A DNA stretch of 64,000 nucleotides, from assembly GCF_040215725.1 (NCBI RefSeq), contig NZ_CP157967.1, forward strand, positions 2,232,001 through 2,296,000, written 5' to 3'. Numbering within the stretch: position 1 is the stretch's first letter; every line of letters begins with the position of its first letter. The stretch is from Rhizobium sp. ZPR4 (GTDB lineage Bacteria > Pseudomonadota > Alphaproteobacteria > Rhizobiales > Rhizobiaceae). The position numbers were made by a program, and so were the translations under genes. The notes beneath the pieces are model-generated. The model saw only the letters and a program-made list of their open reading frames with translations, was not told the DNA's origin and did not search any database. Below, piece by piece: positions 17,216-26,442 of the stretch.

Positions 17216-18457
17216 TCAACCAGCCTGGTCGCGCAGCTCCACGACCGAGGCTCCCCTCTTCACGATATCATTGTCGATGATCGAAAATGCACGGTTCAGA
17301 TGCCCTTCGAAGACGAGCGTCGGCTCGTCGACGATAACGCGCAGCTCCGGCATGCCCTCCATACGCACGACATGCGATTCCGCCAAGCCTTCGGTTATGC
17401 CCTCTATTAACAGATCATAGTATCGTACGCCGGGACCGGTGATGACGATCGGCATCCGCTCGTGCAGGCTCAAGACACGCGAAAGGCCGTTGCCAAGCGC
17501 CAGGCCGGCCTGACGGAAGGCCAGCACGTTGCGGCGCCCGCCCTGCCGTGCGCTCGCGGCGATCTTGTCGAGCTCGGCGATCGGAACGAACTTCGCCGGG
17601 ATCGTGTCGAGCGGCACGTCGAAGGCCATGCGCAACATGGCATAGAAACCGGCATAGGCCTCGATGCATCCGCGCGCGCCGCAGCGACAAAGACCGCCGC
17701 CCGGCACATGCATCATGTGCCCGAAATTCGGCGCCGATATCTGATGATTGCCTTCATAGTCCCGGCGCACGATGCCAAGCCCGATGCTGTGACCGAGTGA
17801 CAGCGCCGCCATTGCGCGGAAATCACCACGCGTATCGATTTCTTCCTGCCGCCCGAGGGCCGCCGCCACCAGGAGGGTCTCGTTGCCGAGAATGACCTGC
17901 GCCGACCATTCGTCGCGAAGCACGGCGGCGAAATCGATTTCCTCACGCCCGAAGATCGGCGACCATCGCAGCACCTGCTCCGAAGCATCGACAAGCCCCT
18001 TGCTGCTGATCGATATCATCAGCACCTTGTCGCGCGGCAATTGCGAGCGGGTGACGATGCGGTTCAAGGCTTCGCGCAATCCGGCTACGAAGCGCTCGAC
18101 GCCCGCGACATTCTGCTGCCTGTCCTCGGTAAAGCGGTCTATGAGCCGGCCGGTATAATCGACGAGGGAATATTGCACGGCATCCGACGAGATGACGACG
18201 ACGATCAGATAGCCGCAATCGCGCCGCTGCGAAAACAAGACGCGCGGCCGCCCGCGGCCGCTGGCAGCCTGCTGTTCCGCCTTTTCGATGATCTGCGCCC
18301 GCTCCAGATCCGCCGTGATGACCGATACGGTCGCGGAGGAGAGCTTGGTAAAATCAGAAAGCTCGGTATGGGCAAGCGGGCCATGCCGGCGCAACGCCGA
18401 CAAGACCAAAGCGCTGTTTTTTTGACGGACCAATTCGGTGCTCGATTTGGCCAGCAT
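17216..18457 (-). CDS. ROK-family repressor, probable xylose regulator
   Basis: A 413-residue ROK/XylR-type repressor. An N-terminal MarR-like winged helix (LSALRRHGPLAHTELSDFTK) is followed by a sugar-kinase-like domain with the zinc-binding CRCGARGCIEAYAG box. It is divergent from xylF, with a 19-bp dyad in the spacer, so it probably represses xylFHG until xylose binds. The ATG at 18457 follows GGGAG with good spacing; a TTG two codons upstream is less likely. Confidence 0.87.
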   Translation of the reverse strand: MLAKSSTELVRQKNSALVLSALRRHGPLAHTELSDFTKLSSATVSVITADLERAQIIEKAEQQAASGRGRPRVLFSQRRDCGYLIVVVISSDAVQYSLVDYTGRLIDRFTEDRQQNVAGVERFVAGLREALNRIVTRSQLPRDKVLMISISSKGLVDASEQVLRWSPIFGREEIDFAAVLRDEWSAQVILGNETLLVAAALGRQEEIDTRGDFRAMAALSLGHSIGLGIVRRDYEGNHQISAPNFGHMMHVPGGGLCRCGARGCIEAYAGFYAMLRMAFDVPLDTIPAKFVPIAELDKIAASARQGGRRNVLAFRQAGLALGNGLSRVLSLHERMPIVITGPGVRYYDLLIEGITEGLAESHVVRMEGMPELRVIVDEPTLVFEGHLNRAFSIIDNDIVKRGASVVELRDQAG

Positions 18458-18544
18458 CGGCAAACTCCCTGCTCATTCAACCCTCCTCCGCGGCAGCCCT
18501 TGATAGCTTTTTCGGATGCCCGATGAAACCTGACAATGCGGGTG

Positions 18545-18593
18545 TTGACAGCTGAAAAAATCTCTGACACTAAATTTCTCGACTGTCGAGAAA
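18545..18593 (+). promoter_or_regulatory. xylF promoter and repressor operator
   Basis: A TTGACA -35 box at 18545 is followed, after 17 bases, by a weak -10 (CACTAA). The 19-bp inverted repeat TTTCTCGA-CTG-TCGAGAAA at 18575-18593 covers the expected transcription start. This placement fits steric repression by the divergent ROK protein. Confidence 0.65.
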
Positions 18594-18681
18594 AAAAGTC
18601 CAAAGCTTTTCTTGTCAGCAATTTCGCCGCGACCGACGGGAGTTCAGGATACATGCGGTCGCATTCAATCGGGAGGATCAC

Positions 18682-19722
18682 ATGAAAGCTTTCATCAAGC
18701 TGGCTGCGGGCGCGGCCATCGTTTTGACCATGCAGACGGCTGCCTTCGCCAAGGATCTCGTCGTCGGCGTTTCCTGGTCGAACTTCCAGGAAGAGCGCTG
18801 GAAGACGGATGAAGCAGCCATCAAGAAGGCTCTGGCAGCAGCCGGCGCCAAGTACATTTCCGCCGACGCCCAGTCGTCTGCTTCCAAGCAGTTGACGGAC
18901 GTCGAATCGCTGATTTCGCAGGGCGCCAACGCCCTCATCATTCTCGCTCAGGATTCCGACGCCATCGGCCCGGCCGTTGAAAAGGCCGCCGACGAAGGCA
19001 TTCCGGTTGTCGGCTACGACCGCCTGATCGAAAATCCGGCCGCCTTCTACATCACCTTCGACAACAAGGAAGTGGGCCGCATGCAGGCTCGCGAAGTTCT
19101 GAAGGCAAAGCCGGCAGGCAATTACGTCTTCATCAAGGGCTCGTCGTCTGATCCGAACGCCGACTTCCTCTTCTCTGGCCAGATGGAAGTGCTGAAGCCT
19201 GCCATCGACGCCGGCAAGATCAAGAATGTCGGCGAAGCCTACACGGACGGCTGGCTGCCGCAGAATGCACAGCGCAACATGGAGCAGTTCCTGACCGCCA
19301 ACAACAACAAGGTTGACGCGGTCGTCGCCTCCAACGACGGCACCGCTGGCGGCGCTGTTGCTGCTCTCGACGCCCAGGGTCTTGCAGGCTCCGTGCCGGT
19401 TTCCGGCCAGGATGCCGACAAGGCAGCCCTGAACCGTATCGCGCTTGGCACGCAGACCGTTTCCATCTGGAAAGACTCGCGTGAACTTGGCAAGCGCGCC
19501 GCGGAAATCGCGCTCGATCTCGCCAAAGGCAAGACCATGGATCAGGTCTCCGGCGTCCAGACCTTCAACGGCGGCCCGAAGCATGTTGCCATGAAGTCCG
19601 TCTTCCTGACCCCGATCGCCATCACCAAGGACAACCTGAACGTCGTCATCGACGCCGGCTGGATCTCCAAGGCTGAAGCTTGCCAGGGCGTCAAGGCCGG
19701 CGCCGTCGCGGCCTGCAAATAA
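18682..19722 (+). CDS. xylF: D-xylose-binding periplasmic protein
   Basis: A 346-residue periplasmic sugar-binding protein. The signal peptide [20 protein letters not shown] is cleaved after AFA; the mature domain opens [20 protein letters not shown], the XylF signature, with a [17 protein letters not shown] sugar-site block. Two cysteines near the C terminus ([15 protein letters not shown]) may form a disulfide. It supplies XylH/XylG. GGGAGG lies before the ATG. A strong hairpin follows the gene, likely giving more binding protein than permease. Confidence 0.92.
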   Translation: MKAFIKLAAGAAIVLTMQTAAFAKDLVVGVSWSNFQEERWKTDEAAIKKALAAAGAKYISADAQSSASKQLTDVESLISQGANALIILAQDSDAIGPAVEKAADEGIPVVGYDRLIENPAAFYITFDNKEVGRMQAREVLKAKPAGNYVFIKGSSSDPNADFLFSGQMEVLKPAIDAGKIKNVGEAYTDGWLPQNAQRNMEQFLTANNNKVDAVVASNDGTAGGAVAALDAQGLAGSVPVSGQDADKAALNRIALGTQTVSIWKDSRELGKRAAEIALDLAKGKTMDQVSGVQTFNGGPKHVAMKSVFLTPIAITKDNLNVVIDAGWISKAEACQGVKAGAVAACK

Positions 19723-19754
19723 GCCGTCCTTGAACGACTGACCAATCGAGATAC

Positions 19755-19786
19755 CGACGCCGCAGCGGCACCCCGTTGCGGCGTCG
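19755..19786 (+). other. hairpin between xylF and xylH
   Basis: A perfect 10-bp stem, CGACGCCGCA and TGCGGCGTCG, with a 12-base loop lies 33 bases past the xylF stop. It lacks a T run, so it more likely stabilises or partly attenuates the xylF message. The rest of this 286-bp spacer shows no gene. Confidence 0.6.
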
Positions 19787-20008
19787 AATGCGGATTAGAA
19801 GCCAACAACTCTTCCTTGCAGTTGGAGATGAAGCTTCCCCCAGCGTGTTGCGCTATCGCAGACCCCTTGGCCCGCCGGATGGCGGTTTTGGGGACCGGAC
19901 AAAGACCGGCGGACAGGCGATGACGCATTTTTTGAGATTGGCGCGATTGCCAGCGATAGCCCAGCATGCATCGCAGGCCGCGCCCGACAGAGGGAGAACG
20001 GCAAAGCG

Positions 20009-21337
20009 ATGGCCGACATGACACAGTCCACCACATCGAGCGGTCCCCGCAATGCAGAAGCCGGCGCGTTCACCCGCTTTCTGCGTGCCACCGAAATCGA
20101 TACCCGCCTGCTCGGCATGATCGGAGCGCTGCTGATCATCTGGATCGGCTTCGATCTTTATCTGCGGATCTTCGACGGCCGCGAGTTCCTGACCGCGAGA
20201 AACCTCTGGAACCTCTCGGTGCAGACCTGCGAAATCGCGGTTTTGGCCACCGGCATGGTGCTTGTTATCGTCACGCGCAACATCGACCTGTCGGTCGGCT
20301 CTCTCCTCGGCTTCGTCGCCATGATCATGGGCGTCATCCAGGCCAAGTGGCTGCCGCAATATCTCGGCTTCGACAGTTCCTGGACCTGGATCATCACCCT
20401 CTTTTGCGGCCTGATGATCGGCACGGCGATCGGCGCCTTCCAGGGCGCGATTACGGCCTTCATGAATGTCCCCTCCTTCATCGTCACGCTCGGCGGTCTT
20501 TTGGTCTGGCGCGGTCTTGCCTGGTACGTCACCAGCGGTCAGACCGTCGCGCCGATGGACTCCACCTTCGTCATCATGGGCGGCAGCGGCGCCACGGGCT
20601 CGATCGGTGCCACCTGGAGCTGGATCGTCGGCGTGCTCGCCTGCCTGATGATCATCGCCGGCATCGTCGGCTCGCGCCGCCAGAGAAAGCGCTTCGGCTT
20701 TCCGCGCCGTCCCCTTTGGGCCGAATATTTCCTCGGTGGCCTCGGCTCCATCGTGGTGCTGGGCACGGTCTACCTCTTCAACAGCTATAATTGGCCGGTT
20801 GGCATCGCCAAGCGCTACGCCACGGAACACAATATCGCCTGGCCGGAAGGCGGTCTGGATATTGCCTATGGCATTTCCGTTCCGGTTCTCATCGCGGTTC
20901 TGATCGGCATCGTGATGACCTTCATCGCCACGCGCCTGCGCTTCGGTCGCTATGTCTTCGCGATCGGCGGCAACCCGGAAGCAGCCGAACTCGCCGGCAT
21001 CAAGACGCGTTGGGTTATCGTCAAGATCTTCGCGCTGATGGGCTTCCTTGCCGCCGTCGCCGCGGCGATCTCGACGGCCCGCCTGAATTCGGCGGTCAAC
21101 TCGCAGGGCACCACCTACGAACTCTTCACCATCGCTGCGGCCGTCATCGGCGGCACGTCGCTTGCCGGCGGCAGCGGCACGGTCGCAGGCGCCATGCTCG
21201 GCGCGCTGGTCATGCAATCGCTGCAATCGGGCATGGGCCTCGCCAATGTCGACACACCGATCCAGAACGTCGTCGTCGGCATCGTCCTCGTAGTCGCCGT
21301 CTGGCTCGACATCGTCTACCGCTCGCGCGCCAAGTAA
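20009..21337 (+). CDS. xylH: D-xylose ABC transporter permease
   Basis: A 442-residue inner-membrane permease of the XylH type, with ten or more hydrophobic helices and the family blocks IDLSVGSLLGFVAMIMGV and IGGNPEAAELAGIKTRWV. It is longer than RbsC-type permeases because of a central hydrophilic loop (SRRQRKRFGFPRRPLWA). A GAGGGAG site lies about 10 bases upstream. It is followed 15 bp later by xylG. Confidence 0.92.
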   Translation: MADMTQSTTSSGPRNAEAGAFTRFLRATEIDTRLLGMIGALLIIWIGFDLYLRIFDGREFLTARNLWNLSVQTCEIAVLATGMVLVIVTRNIDLSVGSLLGFVAMIMGVIQAKWLPQYLGFDSSWTWIITLFCGLMIGTAIGAFQGAITAFMNVPSFIVTLGGLLVWRGLAWYVTSGQTVAPMDSTFVIMGGSGATGSIGATWSWIVGVLACLMIIAGIVGSRRQRKRFGFPRRPLWAEYFLGGLGSIVVLGTVYLFNSYNWPVGIAKRYATEHNIAWPEGGLDIAYGISVPVLIAVLIGIVMTFIATRLRFGRYVFAIGGNPEAAELAGIKTRWVIVKIFALMGFLAAVAAAISTARLNSAVNSQGTTYELFTIAAAVIGGTSLAGGSGTVAGAMLGALVMQSLQSGMGLANVDTPIQNVVVGIVLVVAVWLDIVYRSRAK

Positions 21338-21352
21338 AAGGAATTCTGAACC

Positions 21353-22135
21353 ATGACGGATCAAACCACTCCGCTTGTGGAAATGAAGAACATTTCCATC
21401 TCCTTCGGCGGCATCCACGCAGTCGACAACGCCTCGGTGGATCTCTACCCCGGCGAAGTCGTGGCGCTTCTCGGCCATAACGGCGCCGGCAAGTCGACGC
21501 TGATCAAGATCCTCTCCGGCGCCTACAAGCGCGACAGCGGCGATATCCTGATCAACGGCGAACCCGTCGATATCCGCAGCCCGCGCGACGCCAAGAAATA
21601 CGGCATCGAGACGATCTACCAGACGCTCGCCGTCGCCGACAATGTCGACGCCGCCGCCAACCTCTATCTCGGCCGCGAGCTGCAGACCCGCTGGGGCACG
21701 CTCGACGACGTCGCGATGGAGGCCAAGGCCCGCGAAGTGATGGGGCGCCTCAACCCCAACTTCAAGCGCTTCAAGGAGCCGGTGAAGGCGCTCTCCGGCG
21801 GCCAGCGCCAGTCGGTCGCGATCGCCCGCGCCATCCTCTTCGACGCGCGCATCCTGATCATGGATGAGCCGACGGCGGCCCTTGGTCCGCAGGAAACGGC
21901 GCAGGTCGGCGAGCTCATCAAGCAGCTTAAGAAGGAAGGCATCGGCATCTTCCTCATAAGCCACGACATCCACGATGTCTTCGACCTCGCCGACCGCGTC
22001 TCGGTGATGAAGAACGGCCAGGTCGTCGGCCACGCCCGCACCGAAGACGTCACCAAGGACGAAGTCCTCGGCATGATCATCCTCGGCAAGGTGCCGCCAA
22101 AGGCTACCCCCGGCCCCGGCGCCATGCGGGAATGA
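21353..22135 (+). CDS. xylG: D-xylose ABC transporter ATP-binding protein
   Basis: A 260-residue ATPase with a single ABC domain: Walker [13 protein letters not shown], signature [15 protein letters not shown] and Walker [15 protein letters not shown]. Enterobacterial XylG has two ABC domains, whereas single-domain versions are normal in rhizobia, so this is not a truncation. It is the last gene of the xylFHG operon. Confidence 0.92.
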   Translation: MTDQTTPLVEMKNISISFGGIHAVDNASVDLYPGEVVALLGHNGAGKSTLIKILSGAYKRDSGDILINGEPVDIRSPRDAKKYGIETIYQTLAVADNVDAAANLYLGRELQTRWGTLDDVAMEAKAREVMGRLNPNFKRFKEPVKALSGGQRQSVAIARAILFDARILIMDEPTAALGPQETAQVGELIKQLKKEGIGIFLISHDIHDVFDLADRVSVMKNGQVVGHARTEDVTKDEVLGMIILGKVPPKATPGPGAMRE

Positions 22136-22157
22136 GCCGAAACGGCCCGTGACAACA

Positions 22158-22184
22158 AGGCCGCGCGCCAAAAGCCCGCGGCCT
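22158..22184 (+). terminator. GC-rich hairpin after xylG
   Basis: A perfect 8-bp stem, AGGCCGCG and CGCGGCCT, with an 11-base loop lies 22 bases after the xylG stop. There is no T run, so it may be a Rho-assisted or partial terminator before the tRNA gene. Confidence 0.45.
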
Positions 22185-22296
22185 CACCTCACCAAAACGT
22201 CCGATCTCACGCTTTCCTGAATTTTCCGCATTGAAGCCAAGCGCTTCCTAGGCTAAGAACCAGCCATCGGACAGGCGATTCAAACCGCCACGGCAT

Positions 22297-22370
22297 GCAC
22301 CCGTAGCTCAGCTGGATAGAGTGTTGGATTCCGATTCCAAAGGTCACAGGTTCGAATCCTGTCGGGTGCG
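22297..22370 (+). tRNA. tRNA-Arg (anticodon CCG)
   Basis: A full cloverleaf: acceptor GCACCCG/CGGGTGC, D arm GCTC...GAGT, anticodon stem TTGGA/TCCAA around loop TTCCGAT (anticodon CCG), and T arm ACAGG-TTCGAAT-CCTGT. The CCA end is not encoded. The following DNA is AT-rich and carries a gene of atypical composition; tRNA-Arg 3' ends are common integration sites. Confidence 0.95.
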
Positions 22371-22635
22371 TATCCCTTCTTCAACAAAAATGTGAACTTA
22401 CCAATTTCTTTGGGCCTATAGAGAGTGGCGTTACGCTTAGCGCTGTCCTAAACGCTAGGCTAAAATTATCCGGATCGGAGTTTGATGACTCGCCTTTCGG
22501 CAGACTATTTATGTCTGCATCAAGCTTAAAGTCAGCCTGATCAACAGATGAGCGTGTTTGCTGCGCGCGTTTAGATTGCGCGAATCAATATGATTGTGCT
22601 GCATGTAAGTAAGTTAGAAGCGATTAGGTGGTCAG

Positions 22636-23748
22636 ATGCCCAACGAGGACGGCGCAGACAAGTCACTGCTATCTATTAACGTCAACGACATTTTTGGCTT
22701 CGGAAAAGCGGCGGAGAAACTCTCCCCAACCGGCGCCAAAATTGTTGAAGGCCTAGCGAAAATTCTGGACCCCGCACTGAGTTCCGCCAAGATCTACTTG
22801 GAAGAACGCGCTCGAGGAGCAGCAATACGCCATGAAACGAAGAGCAATATTCGGCAGATCGCGTCGGTTGACAGCCTATTAGTAAGTGACCCCGAACTTG
22901 CAGAGCAGATGCGAAACCGGCTTGTGGCAACCGAAATGCGACGACGAGCCAACATCCATCAAACCGTCGAGAAAGCACTGACAATAGCCGCTGGATCAAA
23001 TCATGACGAAATAGCGCAGAATCTTGACGAAGACTTCCTACAAGAGTGGGTTGAGGGCATCAAAGACGTTTCTAGCGAAGTTGTACAATCAGTGTGGGCG
23101 GCACTGCTGGCAAATGCGCCCAAACAATTTACGGGGCGCGTTTCCAAGCCAGCCCTGGAATTGTTAAAGCAATTTGACCAGCCAACAGCGGAGATGTTTC
23201 TAGAATTTGCTAAAGTATGGGCTGCGGTCGGGTATCCCAGCACTAATGCCCCCGCAAACTGGGCACCATTTGAAAAACCGATACATTTTCCAATTTTGGA
23301 AGAAATTGGGATCATAAAGAGCGTGGTATACCAAGCCTACACGTTACCGGGACTCGGATATATTGCACAGATAAAGGAAGCGCCGCAGAAATTTGGAGGG
23401 ATCAATACCCTCCAGGTTTACAGTTGGGGCCACAGAGCCTTCGAACTAGGCCAATCTATTCTTCAATCTCCTTTTGAAATAGACGACGAACTGGTTCTTT
23501 CGGCCCGAAAGCAAAATATCGAGTGGCTAACCAATGATACATATTGGTCCCATGCCATCGCATATGATGAAAACGCCTACGCCAAGGGCGCCTACTCCTT
23601 TATTATTTCTCCCGTCAATCAGACTTACAACTCCGTTGAGGAAAACGTTCGCGCGTTAAGAGAAGATAACTCATTGGACGACGGTTGGCGCGAGGCCCTG
23701 TTATCGTTCGCTGAATCCGGTCGCTTGAAGGTCTACACGGCAAGTTAA
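22636..23748 (+). CDS. DUF2806-like protein of unusual base composition
   Basis: A 370-residue cytoplasmic protein without membrane segments. The block DEDFLQEWVEGIKDVSSEVV followed by QSVWAALLANAP resembles the DUF2806 family, whose function is unknown. The N-terminal part is charged and helical. Codon use is clearly more AT-rich than all neighbours (many AAA, ATT, TTA), and the gene lies directly after tRNA-Arg, which suggests horizontal acquisition. A role in defence is possible but not shown. An AGGTGG site precedes the ATG. Confidence 0.75.
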   Translation: MPNEDGADKSLLSINVNDIFGFGKAAEKLSPTGAKIVEGLAKILDPALSSAKIYLEERARGAAIRHETKSNIRQIASVDSLLVSDPELAEQMRNRLVATEMRRRANIHQTVEKALTIAAGSNHDEIAQNLDEDFLQEWVEGIKDVSSEVVQSVWAALLANAPKQFTGRVSKPALELLKQFDQPTAEMFLEFAKVWAAVGYPSTNAPANWAPFEKPIHFPILEEIGIIKSVVYQAYTLPGLGYIAQIKEAPQKFGGINTLQVYSWGHRAFELGQSILQSPFEIDDELVLSARKQNIEWLTNDTYWSHAIAYDENAYAKGAYSFIISPVNQTYNSVEENVRALREDNSLDDGWREALLSFAESGRLKVYTAS

Positions 23749-23851
23749 GAGAAATAGAGCTTCAACACGACCAAATCCGATCGAGGCGATAGAAATCAGG
23801 CCGACAATGGGTATCTGCTCCCGGCGGCAGTAATCAATTCAACCCGCCTGC

Positions 23852-23870
23852 CGGCGGGAAGCTCCCGCCG
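23852..23870. terminator. convergent GC-rich hairpin
   Basis: An 8-bp stem, CGGCGGGA and TCCCGCCG with loop AGC, lies between the convergent DUF2806-like and small-secreted-protein genes. T runs are poor on both sides, so a bidirectional terminator is possible but unproven. Confidence 0.35.
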
Positions 23871-23910
23871 TGCCGGCATTCGTTCTATAAGAGAACGGCT
23901 TTTCCACGAC

Positions 23911-24222
23911 CTAATGGTTCTTGTTCGGCCCCTTGCCGGTGGTGAAACTGCAGGTCTTGATCTTGCAGCTGGGATCGTCACTCGTGGGAACGCTGGCGCT
24001 GGTCATTGCACCCTGGCCGAGGCACGACATCGAGTTCGTGACGGTTCGATTGAACAGCATCAGGCCCGGCTGGTGCGACGGATATCTCAGCACGATCGAG
24101 CCTTCCTGGGCTATCTTTTCATGCACGGAGGCACAGGTCATCGACTTCGAATTGTAGGCCGACATGGCCATGGCGTTGGTAGACATCATTGCAATTGCTG
24201 CAAGAGTGATGATCGTCTTCAT
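23911..24222 (-). CDS. small secreted cysteine-containing protein
   Basis: A 103-residue protein with a signal peptide (MKTIITLAAIAMMSTNAMAM). The mature part has four cysteines (MTCASV, MSCLGQ, SCKIKTC) that could form two disulfides, and ends in a charged GKGPNKNH tail. It resembles short secreted hypothetical proteins of rhizobia; no function is known. A good AAGGAAG ribosome site precedes the ATG. Confidence 0.75.
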   Translation of the reverse strand: MKTIITLAAIAMMSTNAMAMSAYNSKSMTCASVHEKIAQEGSIVLRYPSHQPGLMLFNRTVTNSMSCLGQGAMTSASVPTSDDPSCKIKTCSFTTGKGPNKNH

Positions 24223-24465
24223 GGGGCTTCCTTTGATGGCACCAAGTAGCGCTAGAAAGGATGAGATATCCCTTCATTAGCTTCACATTTATGACAATAA
24301 GCCGACTTCCCTTTGTCAGCTGTATGGGTTGCGATCGTGAACGATCGCTCGGCAAGCTCGTGGTTCAGATACGCTCGAGCTGACAGCCGTCTCGCCTTGC
24401 ATCATGCCGATTGGCAGCATGCTGGCTCAACTAAATTTCCCAATCGCCTCGGAATGAGACAAGCA

Positions 24466-24489
24466 GGGCCTGATGCGAATACCAGGCCC
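24466..24489 (-). terminator. weak hairpin downstream of the porin gene
   Basis: A 7-bp stem, GGGCCTG and CAGGCCC with a 10-base loop, lies about 36 bases past the porin stop codon on its strand. It is followed by TGCTTGTCT rather than a clean T run. The remaining 24223-24465 spacer shows no supported gene. Confidence 0.45.
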
Positions 24490-24524
24490 CATTTCGGATG
24501 AAGGTCAAGCCAAGCCGACCAACC

Positions 24525-25625
24525 TCAGAAGGTCCGCTCGAAGCGCAGGATACCCGAGAAAGTATCATCGCTCGGCAGATCGTAGTGAACGTAGGTGAAC
24601 TCCGGCTCGACCAGCAAGTTCTTGACTGGATTGAACTTTACGTTCGTGGTCGCTTCGAAGATCTTGGAGTCGGTATAGGCAAGCTGAACGTTCCACTTCA
24701 GCTTGTCATTGATCGGAACGCCGACGCCGCCCCACACGGCCCAGTCACCCCAGCCGCAATCTGCGCCGTGAACAACGCCGTCGGAAGTGGTGCAAGCCGA
24801 GACGTTCTGGTTCGAGCCGGCATACTGGTTGAGCTTGTCGCCGTCAGTGTTCCAGCCGCCCATCAGGAAGGCCGAGAAGACGCCGAAGTCGGCATCGATA
24901 CGCGCCTTGATGGCACCCTCTTCGACGATGGAGTCATAACCGCCGACCACGCGGAACTGCCATGCGCCAGCCTTGTAGCCGAGACCGGCAACAACGTTCG
25001 GAGCGTAGTGATCGGTCTTGGAGAGCTGCCAGCTTCCACCATAGGCGCTGGTGGTCGTACCGGAGTTGCTGTCTTCGAGCGAGATGACGCCCGTGAAGCC
25101 CGTGCCGCTGTCGTAGTTGTAGGTGAGCTGGTTCAATTCATATGGACCGTCATAGATGACGTCGTCCTGGATAACGTCGCCGGCGTAGCCGATGAACTGG
25201 TTGTACTGCGAGTCCGTCTTACCGACCGTGAAGCCCGCGAGGTTGATGTAAGCCCACAGCAGGTTCGTCGTCGTGGCGCCGCCGTCGTTCCAGTCCCAAC
25301 GGACGATGGTTTCGGTCTTCAGCGGACCATATTCGGTGTCGGTTGCGGTATTGAGGTTGAGTTCGGCGCGGGTATGCCACTTGGTGCCGAAGTTGCTGTC
25401 GCGATTGTAAGGATCTTTCCACTGGCCTTCGGTGCGGACCTTGCCGCCGACCCGCAAGCAGGTCTCCGTGCCGGGTATGAAGAAATAGCCAGCGCCGAAC
25501 GCGTCGCAGATGCGCACATATTCCAGCGGCTCCGGCTCAGCCGCGACAATGGCATCAGCCGCGTGAGCACCGGATACGACACAGAGGGCCGCAGCGGAGC
25601 CAATAAGCAAGCTCTTGATGTTCAT
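24525..25625 (-). CDS. Omp2/RopA-type outer-membrane porin
   Basis: A 366-residue outer-membrane porin of the alphaproteobacterial porin-2 family. The signal peptide MNIKSLLIGSAAALCVVSGA is cleaved at AHA-AD. The mature N terminus has the family block VRICDAFGAGYFFIPGTETC, whose two cysteines form a disulfide in Omp2 proteins, then LRVGGKVRTEGQW. The protein alternates short beta strands and ends in Phe (RFERTF), the outer-membrane assembly signal. GGAG precedes the inner ATG; an ATG six codons upstream is less likely. Confidence 0.92.
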   Translation of the reverse strand: MNIKSLLIGSAAALCVVSGAHAADAIVAAEPEPLEYVRICDAFGAGYFFIPGTETCLRVGGKVRTEGQWKDPYNRDSNFGTKWHTRAELNLNTATDTEYGPLKTETIVRWDWNDGGATTTNLLWAYINLAGFTVGKTDSQYNQFIGYAGDVIQDDVIYDGPYELNQLTYNYDSGTGFTGVISLEDSNSGTTTSAYGGSWQLSKTDHYAPNVVAGLGYKAGAWQFRVVGGYDSIVEEGAIKARIDADFGVFSAFLMGGWNTDGDKLNQYAGSNQNVSACTTSDGVVHGADCGWGDWAVWGGVGVPINDKLKWNVQLAYTDSKIFEATTNVKFNPVKNLLVEPEFTYVHYDLPSDDTFSGILRFERTF

Positions 25626-25980
25626 GGTAACTCCATTCTTCAAATGAACTTGCGCGACAGACGAACCTGGGGGCCGTTCGAGGTCAAGTTTCAGTGGCTA
25701 GTCCGAAGCACAGCGCTTCGCTTCCGAGCAGGAAGTTGCGATCACGATCTCGCTTTTACAAGGATCGAAATGAGGCACCCAACATATGTGACAGCATGTA
25801 CATATACTGTGTTGCCTAAACGACGCACATGTGTACGAACGATGACAGTGATGTGACAAAAGCGACGATTTCCCAAGTACTTCGCCGGAATACGGTGCTG
25901 GACTGGTGGGGATGAATATTGGTACAATCCAAACAACGCAGACAGCAAATCCATCCATGGCAAATCGAGGCAGGATCATC
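25626..25980. other. 355-bp spacer between porin and cupin genes
   Basis: This divergent spacer should hold the porin promoter. The only symmetry seen is an imperfect dyad at 25791-25810 (ACAG.AT outer arms mirrored by AT.CTGT). No RNA gene or convincing small gene was recognised. The cupin reading frame extends upstream into it, but without a ribosome site. Confidence 0.4.
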
Positions 25981-26442
25981 ATGCCGAAGATCGATATTGC
26001 AGCCGTGCCCGAAATCAAAGGCACGCGTTATCCCGCTCCTTTCAACGATCACTCCACCGAGCGCGTCCGACAGCGATTGGGCAATGCCGGCGGCCTCAAG
26101 GATTTCGGCGTCAACCTGATGCGGCTGCCGCCGGGCAACTGGTCGAGCCAGCGGCACTGGCATTCGGAGGAGGATGAATTCGTCTACGTGCTGGAAGGTG
26201 AGCTGACGCTGATCGAGGATGATGGTGAAACCGTATTGCGCGCCGGCGATTGCGCCGCCTTCCCGAAGGGTTCCGGCAACGGCCATCACATGATCAACAA
26301 GTCGAGCACCATGGCAATCTATCTCGAGGCCGGCTCGCGTTCGCCGACGGATCTGATCACCTGTTCGGATGTCGACATGATGAGCTCCAGCACGGATGGC
26401 CGTTTCGTGCACAAGGACGGCATGCCCTACCCTGACGGCTAA
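25981..26442 (+). CDS. cupin-domain protein
   Basis: A 153-residue single-domain cupin. Metal-ligand motif 1 is SSQRHWHSEEDEFVYVLEGE and motif 2 is AGDCAAFPKGSGNGHHM. A bound metal and small-molecule ligand are expected; the reaction is unknown. An AGGCAGGA site supports this start over the ATG at 25906. It converges with the acetyltransferase gene, overlapping it by 4 bp. Confidence 0.83.
   Translation: MPKIDIAAVPEIKGTRYPAPFNDHSTERVRQRLGNAGGLKDFGVNLMRLPPGNWSSQRHWHSEEDEFVYVLEGELTLIEDDGETVLRAGDCAAFPKGSGNGHHMINKSSTMAIYLEAGSRSPTDLITCSDVDMMSSSTDGRFVHKDGMPYPDG

Noticed and set aside
17216..18457. Treating the ROK protein as a sugar kinase.
   Set aside because: It has an N-terminal winged helix and lies divergent from xylF with an operator between, so it fits the repressor subgroup.
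19853..22171. A 772-codon minus-strand frame opposite xylH and xylG.
   Set aside because: Antisense shadow with highly charged low-complexity composition; xylH and xylG are unmistakable on the plus strand.
23840..23880. GC-rich repeats near 23850 as a CRISPR-like or tandem repeat.
   Set aside because: It is one hairpin with no regularly spaced units. No CRISPR array was seen anywhere in the window.
22371..23940. A direct repeat of the tRNA-Arg 3' end as an attachment site.
   Set aside because: I searched by eye for GTCGGGTGCG and TTCGAATCC downstream and found no copy, so no att site is annotated.
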